Origin: Paenibacillus sp. JZ16
GTDB lineage: Bacteria > Bacillota > Bacilli > Paenibacillales > Paenibacillaceae
Direction of reading: 5' to 3'
DNA: 64,000 nt
NCBI RefSeq assembly: GCF_015326965.1
Contig: NZ_CP017659.1
Location: 4,282,501 to 4,346,500, forward strand
In this document: positions 16,612 to 25,413 of the stretch, piece by piece
Layout of the letters: every line of letters begins with the position of its first letter
Numbering within the stretch: position 1 is the stretch's first letter
Notes under the pieces: model-generated
Told to the model about the DNA's origin: nothing
What the model saw: only the letters and a program-made list of their open reading frames with translations
The model's database searches: none
Made by a program: the position numbers and the translations under genes

Positions 16612-17844
16612 GTGATGGCTGGAATGCGAGGTTCCAAGTTTATAGATTTCCTGTATGATGATGTTATGAATAGAATATTATCTTTTATGGATTGGGGTAT
16701 ATTCGCTCTTCGTTTATACCATTACATTTTGCTGTTGTCCCAGGCTCTGACGGTAAGTGAGTTTTCGATCCGAACGTTATTAGACGTGATCTGGCTGAGC
16801 ATAGCCCTTGTCGTCCCTTTGCTGTTCTGGTTTCCTGGGCGCCGGACGACGAACAAATTCTGGTTTTGTATACTAGAGCTGTTACTAGGCGGTTCTTATT
16901 ATGTGCATTCTGTGATTGATCCGGATCTGACTTCAAAAGCTGACTATTTGCTGCCGAGTCTTACAATGGGGTACTTATTGACTAAGCAAACCCTTTGGAT
17001 CATCCCCGTCATTATTTTTATTCCATTTTTCTTTCAATCTTACCTCAGATTATCTTGGGAGCAAGCCCTAAGTATCGGAACAGACAATCTGCTATTCTGC
17101 TTCATTGGCATGTGGGCAAGCTTCGTCGCCAAGGCGTATAATCAGAAGAATACACTGGTGGCCGAAGTGGAACGTCAAAATAAACTGTTAACTCACTACT
17201 CGGCCGAGATCGAGAAAATGACTCTGCTTGAAGAGCGCAACCGCATGTCCAAGGAGCTTCATGATACACTGGGACATTCCTTTATCTCACTCATTCTGAG
17301 CCTTGATGCCTCTATTGCCCTTATGGATAGCAAGCCTGCCGAGGCCAAAGATCGATTAACTCGCTTAAGAACATTGGCTGAGAATAATTTGGACGAGATG
17401 AGAAACATCGTTCACGAGATGGGAGAAGAAGAGGAATCCAGTCTGATTCGACAGGTTGAATCCCTTGTGGCCCGTTTCCGGGAACACACGGGTACGGTCC
17501 TGACTTTGAGTCTGCCGGAGACAGAACGCTCCATACGTTTTGAAGTCCGGCAAGCGGTCCTTCGGGTCATCCAGGAATCCCTTACCAACGCATTAAAGCA
17601 TGGAAAGGCATCTCAGCTTCATCTGGAGCTTACATTTTCCGAGAGCGATCTGCAATTGTCCGTTCGAAATAACGGGAACCCGATCGACAAGCTCAATTAC
17701 GGCTTCGGCTTGACCACGATGAAACAGCGGGTTGAGCGGTTGGGTGGTCGCCTTCAGCTATTTTCTGTGAAGGGAACTCCAGCAATGACCGAAGTCCGAT
17801 GTGAAATCCCGCTGAAAGGAATGATGCCGCATGGAGAAAATTAA
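16612..17844 (+). CDS. NarL-family sensor histidine kinase
   Basis: A 410-residue kinase. The N-terminal 190 residues are hydrophobic with about five or six membrane segments and almost no outside loop, so the input is probably in the membrane. A HisKA_3 domain follows, with the phospho-acceptor His near residue 216 in MSKELHDTLGHSFISL, then a HATPase with NALKHGKASQLHLE and GFGLTTMKQRVERLGG. The start is uncertain: GTG 16612 is directly followed by ATG 16615, and neither has a clear ribosome site. The response regulator gene overlaps its 3' end by 14 bp. Resembles DesK/LiaS-type kinases. Confidence 0.88.
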   Translation: MMAGMRGSKFIDFLYDDVMNRILSFMDWGIFALRLYHYILLLSQALTVSEFSIRTLLDVIWLSIALVVPLLFWFPGRRTTNKFWFCILELLLGGSYYVHSVIDPDLTSKADYLLPSLTMGYLLTKQTLWIIPVIIFIPFFFQSYLRLSWEQALSIGTDNLLFCFIGMWASFVAKAYNQKNTLVAEVERQNKLLTHYSAEIEKMTLLEERNRMSKELHDTLGHSFISLILSLDASIALMDSKPAEAKDRLTRLRTLAENNLDEMRNIVHEMGEEEESSLIRQVESLVARFREHTGTVLTLSLPETERSIRFEVRQAVLRVIQESLTNALKHGKASQLHLELTFSESDLQLSVRNNGNPIDKLNYGFGLTTMKQRVERLGGRLQLFSVKGTPAMTEVRCEIPLKGMMPHGEN

Positions 17845-18478
17845 GGTGCTGATTGCTGATGATCAAGAATTGATTCTCGAGAGTTTACATATCGTGTTGT
17901 CCATGGAAGAAGATTTGGAAATTGTCGGTTTGGCCAAGAATGGCGAAGAGGCACTGAAAGGCTGCGAGCAGTTTATGCCGGATATTGTGTTGATGGATAT
18001 CAATATGCCAGTCATGGACGGCGTCGCCGCAACGACCCTGATTAAAGAACGAATACCTGCAACCAAAATCATCATGCTGACCTCCTATAAGGAAGTTGAA
18101 TATGTATTAGCGGCGTTAAGCTGTGGAGCAGAAGGTTATCTGCTCAAAGCCCTTCATCCCAAAGAACTAGCTGCAGGCATACGGGTGGTTCAGGCGGGAG
18201 GGACTTTAATCTCGCAGGAAATGGCAAGTAAAATGATCAAGAGCATCAACAATACCAACCCTGCGAGAAATAATGAATTCGGGCTCACTGCCCGTGAAAT
18301 CGAAGTGCTGCATAAGCTGGCTTCTGGCCTTCGTAATCAAGACATTGCCGAGGCGCTGTATCTTAGTGAAGGAACGGTCAAAAATTATATCTCCACGATT
18401 TATTCGAAGCTGAATGTAAAAGGAAGGCGGGAGGCCGCCCGTAAAGCCCGAGATTCGGGAATGCTGGATCATTCATAA
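17831..18478 (+). CDS. NarL/LuxR-family response regulator
   Basis: A 215-residue regulator: receiver domain with acidic pair DD near residue 10, phospho-acceptor Asp56 (DIVLMDINMP) and Lys near 106, then a LuxR helix-turn-helix (LTAREIEVLHKLASGLRNQDIA, recognition helix SEGTVKNYIS). It overlaps the kinase gene by 14 bp, so they form one two-component system. A terminator follows directly, separating it from the CPBP gene, though the short distance suggests that the CPBP gene may be a target. Confidence 0.92.
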   Translation: MEKIKVLIADDQELILESLHIVLSMEEDLEIVGLAKNGEEALKGCEQFMPDIVLMDINMPVMDGVAATTLIKERIPATKIIMLTSYKEVEYVLAALSCGAEGYLLKALHPKELAAGIRVVQAGGTLISQEMASKMIKSINNTNPARNNEFGLTAREIEVLHKLASGLRNQDIAEALYLSEGTVKNYISTIYSKLNVKGRREAARKARDSGMLDHS

Positions 18479-18489
18479 GCCGATCCCCA

Positions 18490-18525
18490 AAAAGCTGGTG
18501 ACTCATTAGAGTTACCGGCTTTTTT
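18490..18525 (+). terminator. Rho-independent terminator after the two-component system
   Basis: Long stem AAAAGCTGGTGACTC/GAGTTACCGGCTTTT, two mismatched or wobble positions, 4-base loop and T tail. Confidence 0.8.
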
Positions 18526-18627
18526 CGCATATAGCCATAGATTAAATGATGACAAAAGCGCACTGTCTCCTATGACTTTTTCAGCCTATACTCATAGCAT
18601 CAACCAACCGAGGAGGCAATGTAAGAC

Positions 18628-19521
18628 ATGAAGAAAAAAGTGTCCGCAAATAAAGAGAGCCTGCAGAATGGCGGGAAATTAAGCGCTTGGAGTACATTTT
18701 GGCGTTTTCCAATCGTCTGGATGCTTGCGGGGGCTGTCGGTATTGTTGTCATAGATACGTTATTCCGGCAGCTGACAGAGCGAGTGGACGGGGTGATTTC
18801 CCTTGTCCTTACACTAGTGATGGGGTTGCTGGCCATCTTGGTTTATAAGCTTACGCTGACATACCTGGCCCGGCGTGCCACTCCGGAGATAGCTGGTCAG
18901 CGCGCAGGGATCGAAACCTTGCTGGGCGTGCTAACCGGGACAATCTTTATCGCAGGGACCGTCTTTATCATTATGGCGCTGGGAGGATACTCCTTTCAGT
19001 GGGCAAGTTCTGCGAATGCGGGTTCTGTTCTACTATCCACCATTGGAGCAGCTTTAGGAGCAGCCATTGTCGAGGAGCTTATCTTTCGCGGACTTATGTT
19101 ACAAGCCATTGATAAACTGGGGGGAACACCGCTCGCGCTCGCTATAACCTCTCTATTCTTTGGAGTTGCCCATCTTGGCAATGCAGGGGCAACATTATGG
19201 AGCGCGTTCGCCATAGCCCTGGAAGCAGGCGTTCTGCTCGGAGCGGCCTTCTTGTGGCGTCGGAGCTTGTGGTTTGCCATGGGACTGCATTTTGCTTGGA
19301 ATACTATTGAGGGTTTGCTTGGCATTCCTGTTTCCGGACACTCATCTGCCGGTCTATTTACGGTAGAGGTGAACGGTGCCTCGCTTCTCACAGGTGGCGA
19401 TTTTGGACTTGAAGGTTCCATTGTTCCGGTTGTGGGCAGTCTTCTGTTGTCTATTCCTATGCTCATTGGGGCTGCGCGGTATCGAAGGGTTGACGCCCGG
19501 AACCTTCCTGTATCAAAGTAA
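18628..19521 (+). CDS. CPBP family intramembrane metalloprotease
   Basis: A 297-residue membrane protein with about seven or eight hydrophobic segments. The CPBP (Abi/CAAX protease) motifs are present: EELIFRG (EExxxR, near residue 150), FFGVAHLGN near 170 and HFAWNT near 225. Members cut within or near membranes and act in prenyl-protein processing, bacteriocin immunity or signalling. The ATG follows GAGGAGGCAATG. It sits 149 bp downstream of a histidine kinase/response regulator pair that responds through the membrane, a recurrent association in Firmicutes. The substrate is unknown. Confidence 0.88.
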   Translation: MKKKVSANKESLQNGGKLSAWSTFWRFPIVWMLAGAVGIVVIDTLFRQLTERVDGVISLVLTLVMGLLAILVYKLTLTYLARRATPEIAGQRAGIETLLGVLTGTIFIAGTVFIIMALGGYSFQWASSANAGSVLLSTIGAALGAAIVEELIFRGLMLQAIDKLGGTPLALAITSLFFGVAHLGNAGATLWSAFAIALEAGVLLGAAFLWRRSLWFAMGLHFAWNTIEGLLGIPVSGHSSAGLFTVEVNGASLLTGGDFGLEGSIVPVVGSLLLSIPMLIGAARYRRVDARNLPVSK

Positions 19522-19641
19522 ACGGCAGACAAGTTTCTTCGAAGGCTATTCTATGCGGGATCCCTTGTCATGAAAAAGAAATTCATAATGCTTCCATTTA
19601 CCTTGTACTCGACCTTACGTCAACGAGTATACTCAATGTAA

Positions 19642-20259
19642 TATGCCCTGCCGAGCGATTTGTCCAAAGCAGGTGCCCCGCGCCAACTAGCCCAAACCAT
19701 GGGCGATCTCGGCCTCACGGTCGATATTCTCATCAACAACGTAGGCTTCGGCACATACTGCCGCTTTGAGGATATGGATCCGGAGCGAGAGCAGGAAGAG
19801 ATTATGTTGAACACCGCTGCGCTTGTCGACCTGACGCATCACTTTCTGCCCGGCATGTTGGGGCGCAAGGATGGCATCGTCGTAAACGTGGCTTCAATGG
19901 CCGCGTTTGCGCCTTGCGCCTATTCAGCTGTTTACGGCGCTTCCAAAGCATTCGTGTTATCTTTCACCGAAGCGCTATGGGCGGAAACCCGCGGACGCGG
20001 TGTCCGTGTACTTGCCCTGTGCCCGGGTGCGACGGATACAGGTTTTTTCGAGGCTGTCGGCAGCCGGGACAAGGCGGCGGGCAGCGCGATGTCCACCCCG
20101 GAGAACGTTGTTCAAGCCGGATTTCTTGGAATCGATAGAGGCAGCAGTTATATCATCGACGGGCGCAACAATTATATGGCGGCACAGTTGGGTCGTTTTC
20201 TTCCCCGACGCAGAGTAGCTTTGATCATGGAACGCATTTCGCGCCCCAAAGCACACTGA
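19642..20259 (+). pseudogene. 5'-truncated short-chain dehydrogenase/reductase
   Basis: The frame carries the middle and end of a classical SDR: VDILINNVGFG (NAG-like motif), VVNVASMAAF, the catalytic YGASK (Tyr-x-x-x-Lys) and CPGATDTGFF. The N-terminal Rossmann strand with TGxxxGIG is missing: SDR text begins at ALPSDLSKAGAP just after a stop at 19639-19641. About 55-60 residues are lost, including the cofactor glycine motif. A TTG at 19660 could give a 199-residue product, but it has no ribosome site and could not bind NAD(P). I read it as a deletion remnant. Confidence 0.75.
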
Positions 20260-20388
20260 GGGGACATGAACAGTCAAATTGCTGACTTCCGTAATAAATG
20301 AAGCTGAGTTCTGTTTATCATTTCAAGCTTATCCCTATTCCCCATTCTATTTCTCCAGTTCTGAGGACTAATAAAACGCAAGCTGAAA

Positions 20389-20441
20389 ACTTGCCGTCAC
20401 TTATGATATGGTTCAGCTTAACGGGGCTATCGGCGAAAAAT
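20389..20441 (+). repeat. Short dispersed intergenic repeat, copy C
   Basis: Begins ACTTGCCGTCACTTATGATA and continues through TTCAGCTTAACGGGGCTATC; 40 of 44 bases match copy A. It lies in the 260 bp convergent gap between the SDR remnant and the XRE-cupin regulator. Confidence 0.6.
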
Positions 20442-20519
20442 ACTAAAGGGGTTCCCTTCCGCTGTTCCATATAAAAGATCATCAGCGGTTCGTACGGATG
20501 TACCTCCAATTCCGTTCCG

Positions 20520-21065
20520 TCAAAAAGTAGGCGGAGTAGCAACCGCTATTAGCAGCGTTTCGCCTTCCCAGATATTCTTATAACTATGGGGGATTCTGGC
20601 ATCATAATAGATACTGTCCCCTTCTTCGAGCGTGTAACGTTCATTGCCCAGCATAAACTCCAAACGCCCGGAGTGGACAAATAGAAATTCCTCTCCATCG
20701 CTATGGCCGACACCAATGTCGCCGTAAGCCGCTCCTTCTTCCAACACTCCCCATATCGGTCCCATTCGGTTGCTGCTTCCTTGACTGAGCGCGTACCAGG
20801 TAATACGGGAACCTTCGGAATGCACCAAAGGTTTGCGCTCGTTTTTCCTAACGACAATGCTTCGTTTCTCCTCGCCAAACAAATCGGTAAAATTCACGTT
20901 TAATGCATTCGCTATGCGCTTCAGAACACTGATGGACGGATTCGCCTTATCGCGTTCAATTTCACTAAGAAAAGATAAGGATACAGAGGCTGCTTGAGCT
21001 ACCTTCTTGAGCGTTAATTTATGTTTTTTTCGCGTGCTTCGAATGGCTTCGCCGATCGAATTCAT
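20520..21065 (-). CDS. XRE-family regulator with C-terminal cupin domain
   Basis: A 181-residue repressor: helix-turn-helix at residues 4-58 (IRSTRKKHKLTLKKVAQAA, SLSFLSEIERDKANPSISVL) and a cupin sensor domain at about 105-175 (GEEFLFVHSGRLEFMLGNE, GDSIYYDARIPHSYKN). Proteins of this form (PuuR, CurR types) sense small metabolites. The start is ATG 21065, with AGGAGA 7 bases upstream; a TTG two codons earlier is less well placed. It is divergent from an MBL hydrolase, alpha/beta hydrolase, RidA and exporter set, and repeats of GCGAAATT lie between them. Confidence 0.88.
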   Translation of the reverse strand: MNSIGEAIRSTRKKHKLTLKKVAQAASVSLSFLSEIERDKANPSISVLKRIANALNVNFTDLFGEEKRSIVVRKNERKPLVHSEGSRITWYALSQGSSNRMGPIWGVLEEGAAYGDIGVGHSDGEEFLFVHSGRLEFMLGNERYTLEEGDSIYYDARIPHSYKNIWEGETLLIAVATPPTF

Positions 21066-21092
21066 ATGCAAGTCTCCTAAATTTTCGATGTG

Positions 21093-21300
21093 ATTTCGCT
21101 GTCGGCGAAATTTATAACTTTATAATAGGCGTAAACATGAGCAATATCAAGCCCTTTCACTAGTGCGAAATTACGGTGTAAAAACGTTGATTTGGCGCCA
21201 TTATTGGACTAACATTTAATCAAGGTTGGCGAACGAATCTTACCCGGGTATCTGAGCATCGTTCATTTCAACAGAATCATTTTCATTTACAGCGAAATTT
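21093..21300. promoter_or_regulatory. Repeated GCGAAATT motifs, candidate XRE-cupin operators
   Basis: An inverted repeat ATTTCGC-N5-GCGAAAT (21093-21111) lies 27 bp upstream of the regulator start. Further GCGAAATT elements occur at 21165 and 21292 in the same 330 bp divergent region, the last one 95 bp before the MBL gene. No gene is seen in the gap. Confidence 0.45.
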
Positions 21301-21394
21301 TTATGGATAATAAGAAACGAATCACATTGATGCAACGGCTTCCTTGTTATTGAGTTCAAAGAGATATGCCCGAAGGACGAAAGGAGTTAAAAGA

Positions 21395-22291
21395 ATGACC
21401 GCTAAAATTCCCAAGGTCTATCGAGTCGGTGATGTTACCGTGACGCGTGTCACGGAGATGATGCTTGACGGTATTCCGCCAGAAGTATATTTTCCGGGAT
21501 CGTGGAACCCCCTGTTCCTGGAGGAGAATCGGAACTCTCTTCCAGCTGGCCTGATCGATGGCAATTCTCAGCTTATCGTCAGCATTGGAACGTGGGTGGT
21601 GAAAACCCCGAAGCATACGATCCTTATCGATACGGCTACAGGAAACGATAAAAACTTGCCTTTAAATCCCGATCTCGCCAATCTCCAGCTCCCCTATCTC
21701 GAGCGGCTGAAGCAGGCTGGGGTTACACCGGAGGAAGTGGACTACGTTCTGCTGACGCATCTGCATGTGGACCATGTTGGCTGGAATACAAAGCTTGTGG
21801 ATGGAAAATGGGTACCGACCTTCCCCAATGCCAAATACGTATTTCCCCTCGCAGAGCAGCAATATTACTCCAGCGAGGCCAGCCACAACGAGGCAAACGA
21901 AGCAAACTTTAACGTTTACGAAGAAAGCGTATTGCCTGTTGTTGAAGCCGGCTTAACGCAGACCATTGGCCCTGAGGGCGGGGAATTCCTTGATCTATTC
22001 ACATTCATTCCGACACCCGGCCACAGCATCGGCCAAATGTCTATCCGTCTTAAATCCGGCGAAGAAGAAGCTTTATTCGGCGCCGATGTGATGCATCATC
22101 CGTTTCAGGTCTATAATCCGGAATGGAATTCAATGTACTGCGAATTTTCCGATCAAGCGCGTGTTTCACGGCTCCGGGTGCTGGAGCTCATCGCGGATCG
22201 CCCGGTCATTTATTTCAGTACGCATTTCCCCGGAAGTGCGGCGGGGTACGTGACTCGCAGCGGGGGCAAGTATAAGTGGAACTTTATTTAA
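21395..22291 (+). CDS. MBL-fold metallo-hydrolase
   Basis: A 298-residue metallo-beta-lactamase fold enzyme with the dinuclear metal motif HLHVDHVGW (HxHxDH) near residue 123, the distal FIPTPGHSIGQMS near 207 and FGADVMHH near 229. The family includes quorum-quenching lactonases and other hydrolases; the layout (substrate loop, single domain) fits a lactonase-like enzyme, but specificity cannot be read. The start is ATG 21395 after AAAGGAG; an upstream frame extension has no ribosome site. It is first in a plus-strand series divergent from the XRE-cupin regulator. Confidence 0.85.
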   Translation: MTAKIPKVYRVGDVTVTRVTEMMLDGIPPEVYFPGSWNPLFLEENRNSLPAGLIDGNSQLIVSIGTWVVKTPKHTILIDTATGNDKNLPLNPDLANLQLPYLERLKQAGVTPEEVDYVLLTHLHVDHVGWNTKLVDGKWVPTFPNAKYVFPLAEQQYYSSEASHNEANEANFNVYEESVLPVVEAGLTQTIGPEGGEFLDLFTFIPTPGHSIGQMSIRLKSGEEEALFGADVMHHPFQVYNPEWNSMYCEFSDQARVSRLRVLELIADRPVIYFSTHFPGSAAGYVTRSGGKYKWNFI

Positions 22292-22333
22292 TACAGCCTG
22301 ATAACAAAATCCAATACGGAAGGCGCTGAGCTT

Positions 22334-23332
22334 ATGACAACCCATGATTTTCTTAAAAATAACCTTATCGTGACCGAAGACCTGCATATCCCGAGCGATA
22401 CGCCGGGAATCGAGCTTTATGTACGAAATAAACGTCCCGCTTCCATGAATACCTTCTCTAACGAAAAAACAATCGTAATGGTTCATGGCGCTACCTATTC
22501 AATTGGCAGTCTGTACGATGTGGAGCTGGACGGCTTCACTTTTCTGGACTACCTTGCCAGCCATGGCTATGACGTATACGCCGTGGACGTTCGCGGCTAC
22601 GGCGGCTCGACAAGACCGCCTGAGATGGAGCAGTCTGCCGACCTTAATCCGCCGCTTGTCCGCACGGAGACAGGTGTCCGGGATTTTGGTACAGCCGTGG
22701 ACTACGTTCTGAAACGCCGGAATTTGACGAAGGTCAACATACTGGGAATGTCTTGGGGGGGAACCGTTGCGGGAGCTTATACCAGCCAAAACAACGAGAA
22801 AGTAAACAAGCTTACGCTTGTTGCACCGCAATGGCTAAGCTCCAAACCGGTTCCGATCGATACCGGAGGCCCGCTCGGTTCGTATCGCCTTGTTGCTGCC
22901 GGCAACACGAAGGAACGCTGGCTTAGCGCGGCGCCAGAGCATAAACGCGGTGAACTGATTCCGGACGGCTGGTTTGAACAATGGGTCGAAGCCACTCTTG
23001 CTTCGGATCCGGGGAGCTTAACCGATCATCCCGAGCATATCCGGGCGACCAACGGCCCTATCCTGGATATCCGCGAATACTGGACGGTTGGCAAAGCTTT
23101 CTATGATCCTAAGGATATCACGGTTCCCGTCCTTCTTGTCCATGCCGAGTGGGATATCGATGTCCCTCTTGAATTGGCGCAGAGTTTCTTCACTTCCCTG
23201 ACAGGAGCCGCCTACCGCCGCTGGGTGGAAATCGGTGAAGGGACGCACATGGTATTGCTGGAGAAAAACAGACTTCAGGCTTTTCAAGCCATTCGCGGTT
23301 TCTTGGATGAAGCATACGCGCCGGCGAAGTAA
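22334..23332 (+). CDS. Alpha/beta hydrolase
   Basis: A 332-residue serine hydrolase. The oxyanion-loop region is MVHGATYSIG near residue 49, the nucleophile elbow GMSWGG (Ser near 141), the acid in VHAEWDIDVP near 275 and the His in GEGTHMVLLE near 305, so the triad is complete. The substrate is unknown. It follows the MBL gene by 42 bp, probably in the same transcript, and a terminator lies 50 bp after its stop. Confidence 0.87.
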   Translation: MTTHDFLKNNLIVTEDLHIPSDTPGIELYVRNKRPASMNTFSNEKTIVMVHGATYSIGSLYDVELDGFTFLDYLASHGYDVYAVDVRGYGGSTRPPEMEQSADLNPPLVRTETGVRDFGTAVDYVLKRRNLTKVNILGMSWGGTVAGAYTSQNNEKVNKLTLVAPQWLSSKPVPIDTGGPLGSYRLVAAGNTKERWLSAAPEHKRGELIPDGWFEQWVEATLASDPGSLTDHPEHIRATNGPILDIREYWTVGKAFYDPKDITVPVLLVHAEWDIDVPLELAQSFFTSLTGAAYRRWVEIGEGTHMVLLEKNRLQAFQAIRGFLDEAYAPAK

Positions 23333-23383
23333 AGCTGCCGCTGCACAGTCGGACTCTAAGATTATATTGCTTGCCTAATGAGG

Positions 23384-23411
23384 GGCCCGGGCTGTCGCCT
23401 CGGGCCTTTTT
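23384..23411 (+). terminator. Rho-independent terminator after the alpha/beta hydrolase
   Basis: GGCCCG/CGGGCC stem followed by TTTTTC, separating the hydrolase from ridA. Confidence 0.7.
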
Positions 23412-23453
23412 CTTCACCCATTTATCAAAGAGACGAAAGAGGAATTAAATACG

Positions 23454-23834
23454 ATGAGCCATATCGCTATTACAACAACACAAGCACCCGCAGCTATCGG
23501 CCCTTATTCGCAGGCCATCGCTTTAGGAAATGCCGTCTATACGTCGGGCATGCTTCCGATTGATGCCGAAGGAAATCTGAAAGAAGGCATCGTTGACCAA
23601 ACCCATCAAATAGTAAAGAACCTGCAAGCCGTTTTAGCTGAAGCTGGATTATCTTTAGCAGACGTTGTAAAGACATCCGTTTTCATGACGGATTTAGAGC
23701 ATTTTCAGCAGATGAATGAAGTGTACAGCCAATATTTCAGCGATCATCACCCTGCCAGAACAACCGTAGAAGTGTCTAAACTTCCAAGAGACGCCAAGAT
23801 TGAAATAGAGCTTATCGCAGTCAAACGCAATTAA
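23454..23834 (+). CDS. ridA: RidA family enamine/imine deaminase
   Basis: A 126-residue RidA protein, which hydrolyses reactive enamine/imine intermediates formed by PLP enzymes. The family features are complete: APAAIGPYSQAI at 11-22, VYTSGMLPID near 30, and the C-terminal HPARTTVEVSKLPRDAKIEI containing the key Arg. Length is standard. It could serve general metabolism or the adjacent hydrolase pathway. The exporter gene follows after 45 bp. Confidence 0.92.
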   Translation: MSHIAITTTQAPAAIGPYSQAIALGNAVYTSGMLPIDAEGNLKEGIVDQTHQIVKNLQAVLAEAGLSLADVVKTSVFMTDLEHFQQMNEVYSQYFSDHHPARTTVEVSKLPRDAKIEIELIAVKRN

Positions 23835-23879
23835 ATCCGCTCCATTATCCTTTATTTCTGTGAAAGAAGGCGCATCTGC

Positions 23880-24791
23880 TTGCGAACTTATTTGCTTCTC
23901 TTGTTTTGCGCAGCCCTTTACGGGAGCAACTTCGTCTTAGGCTCGCTGCTGCTGGAAGCATTCCCCGCCTTGCATCTGTCGGCATACCGGCTTCTGGTTT
24001 CATCGGCGTTCCTGCTTATTTATTTGGTTGCAACTCGTGGCTTGGCGAAGATTACGTTCCGCGACTTCGTTTATTTGGTCCCCTTCGTTCTAATCGGGAT
24101 GCTGCTTCACCAAGTTTCTTTCTTTACAGGTCTCCGGACAACGGACGCAACCACAGCTTCGCTCATCTTATCGTTAGCTCCAATTTTTACGGCGCTATTT
24201 GCCCGCTTATTTTTGAAAGAGCCGTTAACGAAACGCATGGTTGCAGGCTCGATTGTCGCCCTCACCGGTGTCTTCTTCGTGGTTGGAACTGGCGGAAGGA
24301 TGAGCACAGCCATTACCGAAGGCGTCTGGATCATGTTTATCTGTATGTTGGCATTGTCGGGATCTATGATCCTCATGAAAAAGCTGACGGAACGTATGGA
24401 TGCGTTTGTCGCAACGGTGTATACCACCGTACTCGGCTGCATCTCGGTATACCCGGTGGCGGTCTGGAGCGAGCCTAACGTACAATTACAGCCTCACTTT
24501 TGGTGGTGGGTTCTCTTGGTCGGTTCGGCGCTGCTTATTCAGGGCTTATGCGCCGTAATCTGGAATGCGCAGATTCGCAAGGTAGGGGCGGCTAAAGCCT
24601 CCCTGTTTCTGAATTTACAACCGTTTGTCGCCATGATTTTAGGTTATATCACGCTCGGCACCCCGATTTCCTTAACGCAAGTGGCAGGATCTGTTCTCAT
24701 TATTTCCGGCGTAGTTCTAGCCACTATGCAGGGACAGAGAACAAGGAAAACAGAAGGCGATACACTGAAAATATCTTCTGCCAAGAGGTAA
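23880..24791 (+). CDS. EamA-family (DMT) transporter
   Basis: A 303-residue protein with ten predicted membrane segments in two EamA repeats (first NFVLGSLLLEAFPALHLSAY; second WIMFICMLALSGSMILMKK), typical of drug/metabolite exporters. The start is TTG 23880 with GAAGG upstream; no ATG is near. It lies 45 bp after ridA and probably shares its transcript. The substrate is unknown; the set MBL hydrolase, alpha/beta hydrolase, RidA, exporter suggests detoxification and efflux of a metabolite, which is inference. Confidence 0.88.
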   Translation: MRTYLLLLFCAALYGSNFVLGSLLLEAFPALHLSAYRLLVSSAFLLIYLVATRGLAKITFRDFVYLVPFVLIGMLLHQVSFFTGLRTTDATTASLILSLAPIFTALFARLFLKEPLTKRMVAGSIVALTGVFFVVGTGGRMSTAITEGVWIMFICMLALSGSMILMKKLTERMDAFVATVYTTVLGCISVYPVAVWSEPNVQLQPHFWWWVLLVGSALLIQGLCAVIWNAQIRKVGAAKASLFLNLQPFVAMILGYITLGTPISLTQVAGSVLIISGVVLATMQGQRTRKTEGDTLKISSAKR

Positions 24792-24847
24792 AAAGCCTGC
24801 GCTGTAATCGAGGCTCACTAGAAAAAGATGGAGGTCTTACGACAAGC

Positions 24848-24925
24848 CAAAGGGAGCGCCTTATATCATGGCTCCCTTTGGCTTTAGGTTTAGGGCCATC
24901 CTTTTGCGGGATGGCCCTTTCTTTG
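24848..24925 (+). terminator. Two successive terminators after the exporter gene
   Basis: First hairpin CAAAGGGAGC/GCTCCCTTTG (about 24848-24880). Second, stronger: GGGCCATCC/GGATGGCCC (24893-24917) followed by TTTCTTTG. Confidence 0.7.
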
Positions 24926-24952
24926 ATTCGCTTGATCACGCCTTTTAGATTC

Positions 24953-25264
24953 TTACTTAGATTCGATGCGACCTAATGGATTGGCACCCTCCTCCAGATC
25001 TTTCCGGGCTGCCAACCAGCTTGAATCGTCGAGATTGAGCGCATCGCGAAGGTAAGACCACGTGAGCTGCTGGAGCAAAGCATCTCGTTCGGGGTTCTCG
25101 TCCGTCGTCTCCGCGACGTTGTACCCGGAGATTCCGCCAAGTATATGTTCTGCACCGAAGAGGGTGAGCAGGCTTTTACTGCCCGGGCTCAGGAAGTAGG
25201 GGTCTGTGAACCAGTCCGGCCCCTTCCACCAAATAACGGAGGGGGATTTTGCTTCAGCAAGCAA
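24953..25264 (-). pseudogene. 3' remnant of an alpha/beta hydrolase (chlorophyllase-like family)
   Basis: The 103-codon frame reads like the C-terminal third of a Paenibacillus alpha/beta hydrolase: KGPDWFTDPYF, LTLFGAEHILGGISGY (carrying the catalytic His region), TTDENPERDALLQQLTW and the ending LGRIESK. The N-terminal two thirds with the nucleophile elbow are absent; the frame is closed by a TAG about three codons before the TTG at 25264. No ribosome site is visible. I treat it as a gene remnant. Confidence 0.65.
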
Positions 25265-25413
25265 CAGTCCCCTCTAGGTACCCCATCGTTCTGTACTCCA
25301 AAAGCAAGCAGCTGCCCGTTTATACCGACTTTTCCTCCGAGTAAGATTCATCCCAAACTCATGCCTGGAAAAGTGCCCTTCCAAGAACTCGGGTATCTCC
25401 AATAAACTTGCCC

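Noticed and set aside
20318..20542. 74-codon minus-strand frame overlapping the repeat and the end of the XRE-cupin gene
   Set aside because: Its middle is the dispersed repeat, it overlaps a firm gene, and its product is not recognised.
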